This document shows, piece after piece, positions 8,981 to 18,018 of a stretch of 37,413 nucleotides of DNA. The notes beneath the pieces were generated by a model, which worked only from the letters and a program-made list of their open reading frames with translations, did no database searches and was not told the origin of the DNA. Position numbers and translations under genes: made by a program. The first letter of the stretch is position 1. Each line of letters begins with the position of its first letter. The stretch is from assembly GCA_014801865.1 (NCBI GenBank), contig JAAVDH010000037.1, forward strand, positions 1 through 37,413, in the 5' to 3' direction. The DNA is from Bacteroides sp. (GTDB lineage: Bacteria > Bacteroidota > Bacteroidia > Bacteroidales > Muribaculaceae).

Positions 8981-11900
8981 ATGGCTTTTAGAAAAGACAA
9001 CAAAATAAAGACCGGTTTCTCCAAAATCTCCATAGGCCTCGCTTCGCCTGAAGAGATTCTCGAGAAGTCGAGCGGCGAAGTGCTCAAGCCCGAAACCATC
9101 AACTACCGCACCTACAAGCCCGAGCGCGACGGCCTTTTCTGCGAGCGCATCTTCGGTCCCGTGAAGGACTATGAGTGCCACTGCGGAAAGTACAAGCGTA
9201 TACGTTACAAAGGTATCGTCTGCGACCGATGCGGTGTGGAGGTTACCGAAAAGAAGGTGCGTCGCGAGCGTATGGGCCACATCAAGCTCGTAGTTCCCGT
9301 GGCTCACATCTGGTACTTCCGTTCGCTCCCCAATAAGATCGGTTATCTTCTTGGTCTGCCCTCAAAGAAGCTTGACGCCGTTATCTACTACGAACGCTAC
9401 GTAGTGATTCAGCCCGGCACCGTAGAGGGTGTGCAGGAACTTGACCTTCTTACCGAAGAGGAATACTTCGACATCCTTGATCGTCTCCCCAAGGAAAATC
9501 AGCTCCTTGACGATTCTGATCCCAACAAGTTTATAGCCAAGATGGGTGCAGAGGCCATTTATGACCTCCTCAAGCGCCTTGACCTTGACTCACTCTCATA
9601 CAAACTGCGTCATCAGGCCGATACAGACGGATCGCAGCAGCGTAAGACCGAGGCTCTCAAGCGCCTCCAGGTAGTAGAGTCGTTCCGCGCCTCACGCCAT
9701 CGCAACAAACCCGAGTGGATGATACTTCAGGCTGTGCCTGTGATTCCCCCCGAACTGCGTCCCCTCGTGCCCCTCGATGGCGGCCGTTTCGCCACCTCTG
9801 ACCTCAACGACCTCTATCGTCGTGTAATCATACGTAACAACCGTCTTAAGCGTCTCATCGAGATTAAGGCTCCCGAGGTAATTCTCCGCAATGAGAAGCG
9901 TATGCTCCAGGAAGCCGTAGACTCACTGCTCGACAACTCACGTAAGTCTTCAGCCGTTAAGACCGAGGCTAACCGCCCCCTCAAGTCTCTTTCAGACAGC
10001 CTTAAGGGTAAGCAGGGCCGCTTCCGTCAGAACCTTCTCGGTAAGCGTGTCGACTATTCGGCACGTTCGGTTATCGTCGTAGGTCCTGAGCTTAAGATGC
10101 ACGAATGCGGTATCCCCAAATACATGGCTGCAGAGCTTTACAAGCCTTTCGTTATCCGTAAGCTCATCGAGCGTGGTATCGTGAAGACTGTAAAGTCGGC
10201 CAAGAAAATCGTTGACCGCAAGGAACCCGTCGTATGGGATATCCTTGAAAACGTGATGAAGGGCCACCCCGTTCTCCTCAACCGTGCCCCGACACTTCAC
10301 CGTCTCGGTATTCAGGCCTTCCAGCCTAAGATGATCGAAGGTAAGGCCATTCAGCTCCACCCGCTGGCATGTACTGCCTTCAACGCCGACTTCGACGGTG
10401 ACCAGATGGCTGTGCATCTCCCCCTCGGTAACGAGGCTGTGCTCGAAGCACAGATGCTCATGCTCGGCGCACACAATATTCTTAACCCCGCTAACGGTGC
10501 TCCTATCACCGTGCCTTCACAGGACATGGTGCTCGGACTCTATTATATCACCAAGCTCCGCAAGGGCGACAAGGGCGAAGGCCTGAAGTTCTATGGTCCC
10601 GAAGAGGCTCAGATAGCCTACAACGAAGGCCGGGTTACTCTCCACGCCCCCATCTCAGTGGTTGTTGACGACATTGACGCTGATGGTAACCCCATCAACC
10701 ATCTTGTAGAAAACACCTCTGTAGGTCGTATCCTTGTCAACCAGTACGTGCCTAAGGAAATCGGCTACGTCAACGAGATTCTTTCCAAGAAGTCGCTGCG
10801 TACCATTATCTCGCGCGTAATCAAGAAGTGTGGTATTCCCCGCTCGGCTCAGTTCCTTGACGACATCAAGAACCTCGGTTACTACATGGCCTTCAAGGGC
10901 GGTCTGTCGTTCAACCTCGGCGACGTGCTCATCCCGAAGGAAAAGGAAGAGTATGTACGCGAAGGCTACGAGCAGGTACAGGAAGTGATGAACAACTACT
11001 CTATGGGCTTCATCACCAACAACGAGCGTTACAATCAGATTATCGATATCTGGACACACGTCAACGCCCGCCTGGCCAACACCCTCATGAAGCAGATTTC
11101 AGAGGACCAGCAGGGATTCAACCCCGTATATATGATGCTTGACTCAGGTGCCCGTGGTTCTAAGGACCAGATCCGTCAGCTCTCAGGTATGCGTGGTCTT
11201 ATGGCCAAGCCTCAGAAGAGTGGTGCCGAAGGTGGTCAGATCATTGAGAACCCCATTTTGGCCAACTTTAAGGAAGGCCTCTCGGTGCTCGAATACTTTA
11301 TCTCTACCCACGGTGCTCGTAAGGGTCTTGCGGATACCGCTCTTAAGACCGCTGACGCGGGTTACCTGACCCGTCGTCTTGTTGACGTGGCCCACGACGT
11401 GATTATCCACGAAGAGGACTGCGGCACACTGCGCGGACTCGTGTGCCGTGAGATTAAGAACAACGACGAAGTTGTGGCATCCCTCGGCGAGCGTATCCTT
11501 GGCCGTGTATCTGTTCACGACATCATCGACCCCCTTACCAACGAGCTTATCGTGGCTGCCGGTGAGGAAATAAATGACGAAGCCGCCGACCGTATCGACG
11601 CTTCACCCATTGAATCTGTTGAAATCCGCTCGGTGCTCACCTGCGAATCCAAGAAGGGTGTGTGCGCCAAGTGCTACGGCCGCAACCTCTCTAACAACCG
11701 TCTGGTGCAGAAGGGTGAGGCTGTAGGTGTTATCGCCGCTCAGTCAATCGGTGAGCCCGGTACTCAGCTTACCCTCCGTACATTCCACGTCGGTGGTGTG
11801 GCTTCAAACATCGCCGCAGTATCATCAGTGACCTCACGCTACGAAGGTGTACTTGAAATCGACGAACTCCGCACGGTTAAGACCGACGAAGTCGATGCCA

Positions 11901-13288
11901 AGGGTCGTAACGTAGAGGTAGTTATAGGTCGTCTGGCTGAAATGCGCATCCTTGACCCCAACACCAAGATGATGCTCACAAACGCCAACATCCCCTACGG
12001 TTCTAAACTCTACTTCAGCAATGAAGACACCGTGCACAAGGGCGATGTAATTTGCGAATGGGACCCCTTCAACGCTGTAATCGTCAGCGAAGCCGGCGGT
12101 ACCCTTCGCTATGACAACCTCGTAGAAAACGTGACTTATCGCGTGGATGCCGACGAACAGACCGGTCTGCGTGAAAAGATCATCATAGAGTCAAAGGACA
12201 AGACCAAGGCTCCCGAAGCTAACGTCGTTGACGCCAACGGTCAGATCCTTAGGACTTACGCACTCCCCGTAGGCGCTCACCTGATGGCCGACGAGGGTGC
12301 ACAGCTCAAGCCCGGTGAGATCTTCGTTAAGATACCCCGTGCGAGCGGTAATGCCGGTGACATCACCGGTGGTCTGCCCCGTGTTACCGAGCTGTTCGAA
12401 GCCCGTAACCCGTCAAATCCCGCTATCGTGTCGGAAATTGACGGTGAGGTCAACTTCGGCAAGGTTAAGCGAGGCAACCGCGAAATCACCGTTACCTCTC
12501 GTCTTGGTGAAGTCAAGAAGTATCTCGTGCCTCTGTCAAAGCAGATTCTCGTGCAGGAAAACGACTATGTGCGTGCCGGCACACCTCTGTCAGACGGCGC
12601 AATCACTCCCGCCGATATCCTCAATATCATGGGTCCCACAGCCGTACAGGAATACATCGTCAATGAAGTTCAGGACGTGTACCGTATGCAGGGTGTGAAG
12701 ATTAATGACAAGCACTTTGAAGTTATCGTGCGCCAGATGATGCGTAAGGTCAACATCATTGATCCGGGTGACACCATGTTCCTCGAGCAGCAGATCGTCG
12801 ATAAGCGTGCCTTCATGGACGAAAACGACCGTATCTGGGGCAAGAAGGTGGTTACCGATGCCGGTGATTCAGAGAATGTGAAGCCCGGTATGATTATCAC
12901 CGCCCGCAAGCTGCGCGACGAGAACTCGGCTCTCAAGCGCCGTGACCTCCGTCCTATCGTGGTGCGTGATGCAGTGCCCGCTACCTCCGAACAGATACTT
13001 CAGGGTATCACCCGCGCCGCTCTCCAGACCTCGAGCTTCATGTCGGCTGCCTCCTTCCAGGAGACAACCAAGGTGCTCAACGAGGCCGCTATCAATGGCA
13101 AGGTCGACACCCTCGAGGGCATGAAGGAGAACGTAATCTGCGGTCACCTGATTCCCGCCGGTACCGGTCTGCGCGAGTACGAGCGTATCATCGTAGGAGG
13201 CAAGGACGACATCAACGGCCTGCTTGACGAAGATGTTCTCAACGCCGAAGGCCCCGTGGATGTGGAGGCTACCGAAGTAGTAAAGTAA
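8981..13288 (+). CDS. rpoC: DNA-directed RNA polymerase subunit beta'
   Basis: This is the catalytic beta' subunit. The 1435-residue product has the N-terminal zinc site at C66, C68, C81 and C84 (CHCGKYK...CDRCG), the R-rich switch region and the catalytic NADFDGDQM, whose three Mg2+-binding aspartates are D470, D472 and D474. The second zinc site is spread over CGTLRG and [16 protein letters not shown]. The trigger-loop and bridge-helix regions follow in the usual order ([19 protein letters not shown] and [17 protein letters not shown]). It is the last gene of the block and is followed by a strong terminator. Confidence 0.99.
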   Translation: MAFRKDNKIKTGFSKISIGLASPEEILEKSSGEVLKPETINYRTYKPERDGLFCERIFGPVKDYECHCGKYKRIRYKGIVCDRCGVEVTEKKVRRERMGHIKLVVPVAHIWYFRSLPNKIGYLLGLPSKKLDAVIYYERYVVIQPGTVEGVQELDLLTEEEYFDILDRLPKENQLLDDSDPNKFIAKMGAEAIYDLLKRLDLDSLSYKLRHQADTDGSQQRKTEALKRLQVVESFRASRHRNKPEWMILQAVPVIPPELRPLVPLDGGRFATSDLNDLYRRVIIRNNRLKRLIEIKAPEVILRNEKRMLQEAVDSLLDNSRKSSAVKTEANRPLKSLSDSLKGKQGRFRQNLLGKRVDYSARSVIVVGPELKMHECGIPKYMAAELYKPFVIRKLIERGIVKTVKSAKKIVDRKEPVVWDILENVMKGHPVLLNRAPTLHRLGIQAFQPKMIEGKAIQLHPLACTAFNADFDGDQMAVHLPLGNEAVLEAQMLMLGAHNILNPANGAPITVPSQDMVLGLYYITKLRKGDKGEGLKFYGPEEAQIAYNEGRVTLHAPISVVVDDIDADGNPINHLVENTSVGRILVNQYVPKEIGYVNEILSKKSLRTIISRVIKKCGIPRSAQFLDDIKNLGYYMAFKGGLSFNLGDVLIPKEKEEYVREGYEQVQEVMNNYSMGFITNNERYNQIIDIWTHVNARLANTLMKQISEDQQGFNPVYMMLDSGARGSKDQIRQLSGMRGLMAKPQKSGAEGGQIIENPILANFKEGLSVLEYFISTHGARKGLADTALKTADAGYLTRRLVDVAHDVIIHEEDCGTLRGLVCREIKNNDEVVASLGERILGRVSVHDIIDPLTNELIVAAGEEINDEAADRIDASPIESVEIRSVLTCESKKGVCAKCYGRNLSNNRLVQKGEAVGVIAAQSIGEPGTQLTLRTFHVGGVASNIAAVSSVTSRYEGVLEIDELRTVKTDEVDAKGRNVEVVIGRLAEMRILDPNTKMMLTNANIPYGSKLYFSNEDTVHKGDVICEWDPFNAVIVSEAGGTLRYDNLVENVTYRVDADEQTGLREKIIIESKDKTKAPEANVVDANGQILRTYALPVGAHLMADEGAQLKPGEIFVKIPRASGNAGDITGGLPRVTELFEARNPSNPAIVSEIDGEVNFGKVKRGNREITVTSRLGEVKKYLVPLSKQILVQENDYVRAGTPLSDGAITPADILNIMGPTAVQEYIVNEVQDVYRMQGVKINDKHFEVIVRQMMRKVNIIDPGDTMFLEQQIVDKRAFMDENDRIWGKKVVTDAGDSENVKPGMIITARKLRDENSALKRRDLRPIVVRDAVPATSEQILQGITRAALQTSSFMSAASFQETTKVLNEAAINGKVDTLEGMKENVICGHLIPAGTGLREYERIIVGGKDDINGLLDEDVLNAEGPVDVEATEVVK

Positions 13289-13324
13289 TTTTACTTTAAA
13301 GATATATCCATTCCCTAACTCCCT

Positions 13325-13365
13325 GGGAGGAGCAGCGTCGCGAGACACGGCACCTCCCTTTTTTT
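13325..13365 (+). terminator. Rho-independent terminator after rpoC
   Basis: GGGAGG (13325-13330) pairs with CCTCCC (13353-13358), followed at once by seven Ts (13359-13365). A short inner stem, GTC-GCGA-GAC, with a GNRA-type tetraloop sits in the loop. It lies 36 nt after the rpoC stop and closes the tRNA-tuf-rpoC block. Confidence 0.9.
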
Positions 13366-13367
13366 AT

Positions 13368-13383
13368 ACCCTTACGTAAGGGT
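13368..13383. repeat. Perfect 16-bp palindrome between the rpoC terminator and the lactonase gene
   Basis: ACCCTTACGTAAGGGT is fully self-complementary. It starts 3 nt after the terminator T run and lies 46 nt before the lactonase start. A palindrome with no central spacer looks more like a site for a dimeric DNA-binding protein than an RNA hairpin, which would need a loop. The regulator, if any, is unknown. Confidence 0.5.
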
Positions 13384-13428
13384 CGACTACTAACTGATGG
13401 ATATTGGATAATAAACACAGCCTGTATC

Positions 13429-14511
13429 ATGATTATAAACTTTTTATTAGCATTGGTGATGACTGTAGGGTCATACGGCTCTAAAGAAGAATACACCATC
13501 CATTCTTACGATTTCGATACTCTGACGGGTAAGGTCACTCCCTTGGATTCTCTGAGTGGCGTAAGCAATCCTTCTTATCTGGCGTTCGCCAATGCGGGTG
13601 CTACGCTGCTTGCTGTCAATGAAGACGAGGGCTCTACGGCGGGCCTTACTAAGCTGCGTTCTGATGGCAAGGGACATTATACGCCAGTGGGCTATATGGC
13701 TACATCGCCCGGTGAGCCCGCTCTCGGTGGCGCTCCATGTCATCTGGCCGTCACTCCCGACGGTCGTCACGCCATTACGGCCAACTATCTCGGAGGCAGT
13801 ATCTCCGTCTTTGAGTTCGATGATGACATATCTCACCCCGTAGTACACCCTTTTGAAGGAGCTGGCCCCGATAAGGTTCGCCAGGCTTCGCCTCACCCTC
13901 ACTTCACTACCTTTACGCCTGACGGACGCCTGATGATAGTCAATGACTTGGGCACAGACCGTATCTATACATACCCTATTGATGCTGACGGAGCACCGAT
14001 GATAGGGGCACGACGCGACGTGTATATGCTGGCGGGGAGTGGTCCGCGCCACAGTGTATTCCTCCCTGAAGAGCGTGACGGGCACTATATAGGCTATCTC
14101 ATCAATGAGATCGATGGCCACGTAGTGATGTTTAAATACGATGCTTTGACCGGACTCATTGTGCCTATGACGCGCACTTTGGCCGATTTCGCCCACGGAG
14201 AGGGGAGTGCTGACATACACTTGTCGCCTGACGGCCGCTATCTATACGTATCAAACCGTCTTAAAGGCGATGGCATAGCCGTGTTCAGCGTGAATCAGTC
14301 AGACTTCTCGATTACTCCCGCAGGATTTACTCCCACGGGTACTCATCCCAGAAACTTCGCAATAACTCCCGATGGCAACTGGCTTGTGGTGGCGTGTCGC
14401 GACTCAAATTCCATCGAAGTCTATCGCCGCGACTTTGAAAGCGGAGCCCTTACACGTGTAGGCGCTCCCGTGTGGTGCAACAAGCCTGTCTGCATCCTCT
14501 TCAACGAGTGA
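13429..14511 (+). CDS. Lactonase-family seven-bladed beta-propeller (6-phosphogluconolactonase-like)
   Basis: The 360-residue product resembles the lactonase family (Pfam Lactonase, PF10282) that includes E. coli YbhE/Pgl, which hydrolyses 6-phosphogluconolactone in the pentose phosphate pathway. Repeating blade motifs of the type -TPDGR-, -SPDGRYLYVSNR- and -TPDGNWLVVACRDSN- recur about every 50 residues. The conserved stretches GGAPCHLAVTPDGRHAITANY and SGPRHSVF are present. ATG 13429 adds a short hydrophobic N-terminus. ATG 13459 would start directly at MTVGSYG, the first propeller strand, and may be the true start. The substrate is not proven by sequence. Its last 11 nt overlap the convergent glycosyltransferase gene. 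Confidence 0.85.
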   Translation: MIINFLLALVMTVGSYGSKEEYTIHSYDFDTLTGKVTPLDSLSGVSNPSYLAFANAGATLLAVNEDEGSTAGLTKLRSDGKGHYTPVGYMATSPGEPALGGAPCHLAVTPDGRHAITANYLGGSISVFEFDDDISHPVVHPFEGAGPDKVRQASPHPHFTTFTPDGRLMIVNDLGTDRIYTYPIDADGAPMIGARRDVYMLAGSGPRHSVFLPEERDGHYIGYLINEIDGHVVMFKYDALTGLIVPMTRTLADFAHGEGSADIHLSPDGRYLYVSNRLKGDGIAVFSVNQSDFSITPAGFTPTGTHPRNFAITPDGNWLVVACRDSNSIEVYRRDFESGALTRVGAPVWCNKPVCILFNE

Positions 14512-15535
14512 TGGCAGAGTATGTCCTGCGTCCTCTGAGATAGTAGCCGGTCAGAAGGTTGGGGGCAGATGGCAAATCAAGCGTTCCCGAGGGGCGCGTA
14601 TAAAGGTTGTCGCGCATGGTGCGGAAGTCATGATGCGCTTTCAGTATAGCTTTGGCATTGGCCAAATCGCCTTTCGCCATGAACATACACCATGCAAATG
14701 TGTCAAGCAGACGGCGCTTTATCAACATGAATCCGCGACGCTTCTGTGGCAGATTTTTGTGCAACATAAGCAGGCTGTTGCGGAAATTCAGATAAGTCTT
14801 TCTGGGATTTTCGGCCGGAAGACTACCTCCGCCGAGATGATATACAGCAGCATCGGTCACTGCCGCCAGACGATAACCCTCGGCTCGCAGCCGCCAACAG
14901 AGGTCTATTTCCTCCATGTGGGCGAAGAAATGCTTGTCCAGTCCGCCGACGCGATTGTAAAGCTCGGTGCAAACCATCAGACATGCTCCGGTGGCCCAGT
15001 CAATATCGATCGGATCACCGTCATATTGACCGCGATCATGTTCTACCTCCGCGAATATACGTCCTCGGCAGAAGGGATAGCCGTTGCAGTCAATGAAGCC
15101 TCCGGCCGCTCCGGCGTATTCAAACATCTCGGGGCGGAGATATGAGCGTATCTTGGGCTGGCAACCCGCATACTCTTCGTGGGTCTCCATAAATCGATAG
15201 AGAGGGGTGAGCCAGTCATCCTTCACCGCGACGTCAGAATTGAGCAGTACGGTATATTTGTTTGATGTGGCGAGCAGTGCCTTGTTATATCCCTCGGCAA
15301 AGCCATAATTGGTGTCAAAGGCCATAACCTTCACCATCGGAAACTCCTCGGCAAGCACCTTGAGCGAATCATCGGTAGAACCGTTGTCAGCCACTATCAC
15401 CTCGGCAATCTCCTGTGGTGTATGCTTTACTACCGAGGGCAGATATTCCCTCAGGAGGTGTGCGCCGTTCCAATTGAGTATTATGACGGCAACGGGCTTG
15501 GTGTCATTGACTTGATTCTTCATAATATCTGTCAT
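14501..15535 (-). CDS. Family 2 glycosyltransferase (GT-A fold)
   Basis: The 344-residue product has a GT2 catalytic domain: the nucleotide-sugar strand VAVIILNWNG (residues 15-24), the DNGSTDDS motif (50-57) and the metal-binding NSD (99-101). An acceptor-side segment (WATGACLMV) is followed by the EEIDLCWRLRAEGYRL motif. This pattern fits the rhamnosyltransferase-like GT2 group that builds surface polysaccharides or lipopolysaccharide, but donor and acceptor cannot be read from sequence. Its ATG overlaps the stop of the upstream lipid A acyltransferase by 4 nt (ATGA), so the two are probably translationally coupled. That supports a role in lipopolysaccharide or another surface glycan. Confidence 0.88.
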   Translation of the reverse strand: MTDIMKNQVNDTKPVAVIILNWNGAHLLREYLPSVVKHTPQEIAEVIVADNGSTDDSLKVLAEEFPMVKVMAFDTNYGFAEGYNKALLATSNKYTVLLNSDVAVKDDWLTPLYRFMETHEEYAGCQPKIRSYLRPEMFEYAGAAGGFIDCNGYPFCRGRIFAEVEHDRGQYDGDPIDIDWATGACLMVCTELYNRVGGLDKHFFAHMEEIDLCWRLRAEGYRLAAVTDAAVYHLGGGSLPAENPRKTYLNFRNSLLMLHKNLPQKRRGFMLIKRRLLDTFAWCMFMAKGDLANAKAILKAHHDFRTMRDNLYTRPSGTLDLPSAPNLLTGYYLRGRRTYSAITR

Positions 15536-16560
15536 GAGAGGAGCTCAGGAGTGTGTTTGTGAGCCGGTAGTGGAGTTGGGGTAATATTGTCAGAAGCAGA
15601 GGGTAGTGTAACAGGTATCTTCCACCGTTTGTGGGTCCAGAGCCACAGCGATGGTTCACGTTCGATGGAGTTCTGTAGCAGACGCGTGTACATGGCCGTC
15701 AATTCCATCGGAGCAGTCTGCGACGCATCATCACTCATAAGCCTCACTACTATGCGGTAGTGGCCTCGGGAGAGTTTGTGCATGTCCCAGTACACAGCGC
15801 CCATTCCGAGCTTTCGTGCCAGCGTCTCCGTGCCGGTAATCATGGCCGTGGGATGGTTGAGAAAGGTCGTGACATAGGTCGGATCGCCGTGTGAGGGCTT
15901 TTGGTCGCTCATAAATCCGGTAACGGACTGTTTGCCGCTTCGCTTAATCATGAGCAGGTCGCGAAGCACCGTCTTCTTCGGGTATGATACAGAACCGAAT
16001 CTGCTTCGAAGTCGCAGATACCAGCGGTCAAACCACACATTACGCAGCGGTCGGTATACCTGACTGAACTCCACATCTGCGCTGTCTCCGTAGCGACTCC
16101 ATAGCGTAACGGCAGGAGCCCACTCCCAATTGAAGCAGTGGGAGAAGTACACGCATACCGAGCGTCCCTCGCTTATGAGGCGGTCGATTATCTCTACGCC
16201 TTCAAATTCCATGCGGGTCTTCATCTCCCGGTCGGTCACATGACCGAGTTTTACGGTCTCCACAAATTCGTCGGCGAGGTTATGATAAAATTCATGCTCT
16301 ATTTTGCGGAGCTCTTCAGGAGTGCGGTCGGGAAATGACTCCGAGAGGTTTCTAGCCACAACCTTGCGGCGATAACCCACTACGCGGTAGGCGATGAACC
16401 ATAGCAGGTCGCCAAGTGCGTAAAGAATACCGAACGGCAGTAGCGCCACACCCTTGAGTATCCACCCCAACGGAGCGTACAGAGGTGAAGGCTTCGCAGC
16501 CTTATCCGATTTCGTATGGGTTTTACTGGTGCTTTCAGTCATTGGCGTTTTATCCGACAT
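15532..16560 (-). CDS. Lipid A biosynthesis acyltransferase (LpxL/HtrB family)
   Basis: This inner-membrane enzyme would add a secondary acyl chain to lipid A. The 342-residue product has a polar, Lys/Thr-rich N-terminal tail, one hydrophobic anchor (about 34-58) and the HtrB-type segment KVVARNLSESFPD. The catalytic pair lies in SHCFNWEW, where H141 and E146 form the HX4E form of the acyltransferase motif. The end of the core shows PSLWLWTHKRWK, typical of the family. Bacteroidales usually carry LpxL-type enzymes of this sort. The start overlaps the end of mtaB by 11 nt, and the stop overlaps the glycosyltransferase start, so the three genes form one compact operon. Confidence 0.9.
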   Translation of the reverse strand: MSDKTPMTESTSKTHTKSDKAAKPSPLYAPLGWILKGVALLPFGILYALGDLLWFIAYRVVGYRRKVVARNLSESFPDRTPEELRKIEHEFYHNLADEFVETVKLGHVTDREMKTRMEFEGVEIIDRLISEGRSVCVYFSHCFNWEWAPAVTLWSRYGDSADVEFSQVYRPLRNVWFDRWYLRLRSRFGSVSYPKKTVLRDLLMIKRSGKQSVTGFMSDQKPSHGDPTYVTTFLNHPTAMITGTETLARKLGMGAVYWDMHKLSRGHYRIVVRLMSDDASQTAPMELTAMYTRLLQNSIEREPSLWLWTHKRWKIPVTLPSASDNITPTPLPAHKHTPELLS

Positions 16561-17866
16561 ATTCTCCTGTCATCTCCTCACCGTTGCCTCCGGTGATGCG
16601 TACGTTGACAATCTTATTGGCCAGTGATGCGTCAAGGGGCACGTTTACTTTCAGATAATTGTCTGTAAAACCACTCATGTGGTCGGCTCCCGGTCGGCGA
16701 TGTTCTACGAGCACGGGGCGTATCTGTCCCACATATCGTGCGGCAAAGTCATCAAGTTTGCGTTCCGACAGATCGAGCATCACACGCGTGCGGCGATGCT
16801 TTTCTGCCTGGTCTACCACGTGGTCTATCGTGAGAGCACGTGTGCCGGGGCGTTCTGAATAGGGAAATACATGCAGACGTGATATATCGAGTGAGTCAAC
16901 AAACTCACGCGAACGTTCAAAACGCTCCTCAGTCTCGCCTCGGGCACCCACTATGAGGTCCACACCTATGAACGCATCGGGAATAAGGCGGCGAATCTCT
17001 TCTATTCGGTGGCGGAAAAGCTCAGTGCTGTAGTGGCGACGCATGAGTTTCAGCACATCGTCATCGCCGCACTGGAGAGGAAGATGAAAATGAGGCATGA
17101 ATCGCTTTGACTGTGCCACCCACGCTATCATCTCATCGGTCAGAAGGTTTGGCTCAATGGACGAAATTCGGTAGCGTTCTATTCCATCCACTTCGTCAAA
17201 GGCGCGTATGAGGTCAAAGAACGTATCTTCGCGTCCCTTGCCGAAATCGCCTATATTCACCCCGGTGATAACTATCTCCTTACCTCCGTTCTGAGCCACC
17301 TCGCGGGCCTGCGCCACGAGCTCGTCAATAGTGCCCGAGCGGCTGCGCCCACGGGCGAAAGGTATCGTGCAGTAAGTGCAGAAGTAATCACATCCGTCCT
17401 GCACCTTGAGGAAATAACGTGTGCGGTCGCCACGCGAGCATGATGGAGAGAATCTGCGTATATCCTTCGTGGGGGTCACCAGCGTTACAGGCTCATGATC
17501 CTCCAGCCACCGGTCAAGGTAGTCAGCAAGATCAAGCTTACGATCGCTGCCGGCCACTATTGCCACACCGGGCAACGTAGCCACCTCGTCGCTCTTAAGC
17601 TGTGCATAACATCCTGTCACCAGTATCGCGGCATCGGGGTAGCGTCGGGCATACGAGCGTATGGCCTGACGACACTTCTTGTCAGATTCCTCGGTCACAG
17701 AGCAGGTATTCACCACCACAATATCGGGCGTCTCTCCGCGCTGTACGCGACGAATACCGCGCGAGGCGAATATACGCGCCACCGTAGAAGTCTCGGCGAA
17801 GTTGAGCTTACATCCGAAAGTATGGAACAGGGCAGTACGGTTGCCGAAAGTGCTGTTGTCAATCAT
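16550..17866 (-). CDS. mtaB: tRNA (N6-threonylcarbamoyladenosine(37)-C2)-methylthiotransferase MtaB
   Basis: MtaB is a radical-SAM enzyme that converts t6A37 to ms2t6A37 in tRNAs reading ANN codons. The 438-residue product has all three parts. The N-terminal UPF0004 domain carries cluster ligands C19, C55 and C86, the last two in NTCSVTEES and TGCYAQ. The radical-SAM core has CX3CX2C at C159, C163 and C166. A C-terminal TRAM domain follows. The sequence FHTFGCKLNFAE favours the MtaB branch over MiaB or RimO. No other plausible start exists before C19, which fixes ATG 17866. It is the first gene of an operon with the lipid A acyltransferase and the glycosyltransferase, a link with no obvious functional logic. 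Confidence 0.93.
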   Translation of the reverse strand: MIDNSTFGNRTALFHTFGCKLNFAETSTVARIFASRGIRRVQRGETPDIVVVNTCSVTEESDKKCRQAIRSYARRYPDAAILVTGCYAQLKSDEVATLPGVAIVAGSDRKLDLADYLDRWLEDHEPVTLVTPTKDIRRFSPSCSRGDRTRYFLKVQDGCDYFCTYCTIPFARGRSRSGTIDELVAQAREVAQNGGKEIVITGVNIGDFGKGREDTFFDLIRAFDEVDGIERYRISSIEPNLLTDEMIAWVAQSKRFMPHFHLPLQCGDDDVLKLMRRHYSTELFRHRIEEIRRLIPDAFIGVDLIVGARGETEERFERSREFVDSLDISRLHVFPYSERPGTRALTIDHVVDQAEKHRRTRVMLDLSERKLDDFAARYVGQIRPVLVEHRRPGADHMSGFTDNYLKVNVPLDASLANKIVNVRITGGNGEEMTGEYVG

Positions 17867-17870
17867 ACCG

Positions 17871-17878
17871 CAAATTTA
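17871..17878 (-). promoter_or_regulatory. Bacteroides-type -7 box for mtaB, 4 nt from its start codon
   Basis: On the minus strand the sequence TAAATTTG matches the Bacteroides TAnnTTTG box exactly. Only CGGT separates it from the mtaB ATG. Transcription would be expected to start at or within a few bases of the A of ATG, giving a leaderless or nearly leaderless message. No TTTG was found about 19 nt upstream, so the -33 element is weak. Confidence 0.55.
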
Positions 17879-18018
17879 CTCATTTTCCCCCATATGAGCC
17901 ACGGATATCTCAGAGCGTAACTTATTCTATTCTATTGAAATTTAATAAACGAGAAGGATCGATGTTCTATATTTACTTATTATGATAGTTTTATAAACCA
18001 ATTTAAATGTGATGAGCT

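Noticed and set aside
13471-14220. 249-residue open frame antisense to the lactonase gene
   Set aside because: A shadow of a well-supported propeller gene, with no recognisable domain or start context.
14630-15145. 171-residue plus-strand open frame
   Set aside because: Antisense to the GT2 gene, which has clear catalytic motifs in the opposite frame.
17968-17993. Promoter-like boxes TATATTTA and TAGTTTTA upstream of the C25 peptidase
   Set aside because: Each has one mismatch to TAnnTTTG and no -33 element at the right distance, in a region so AT-rich that such matches are expected.
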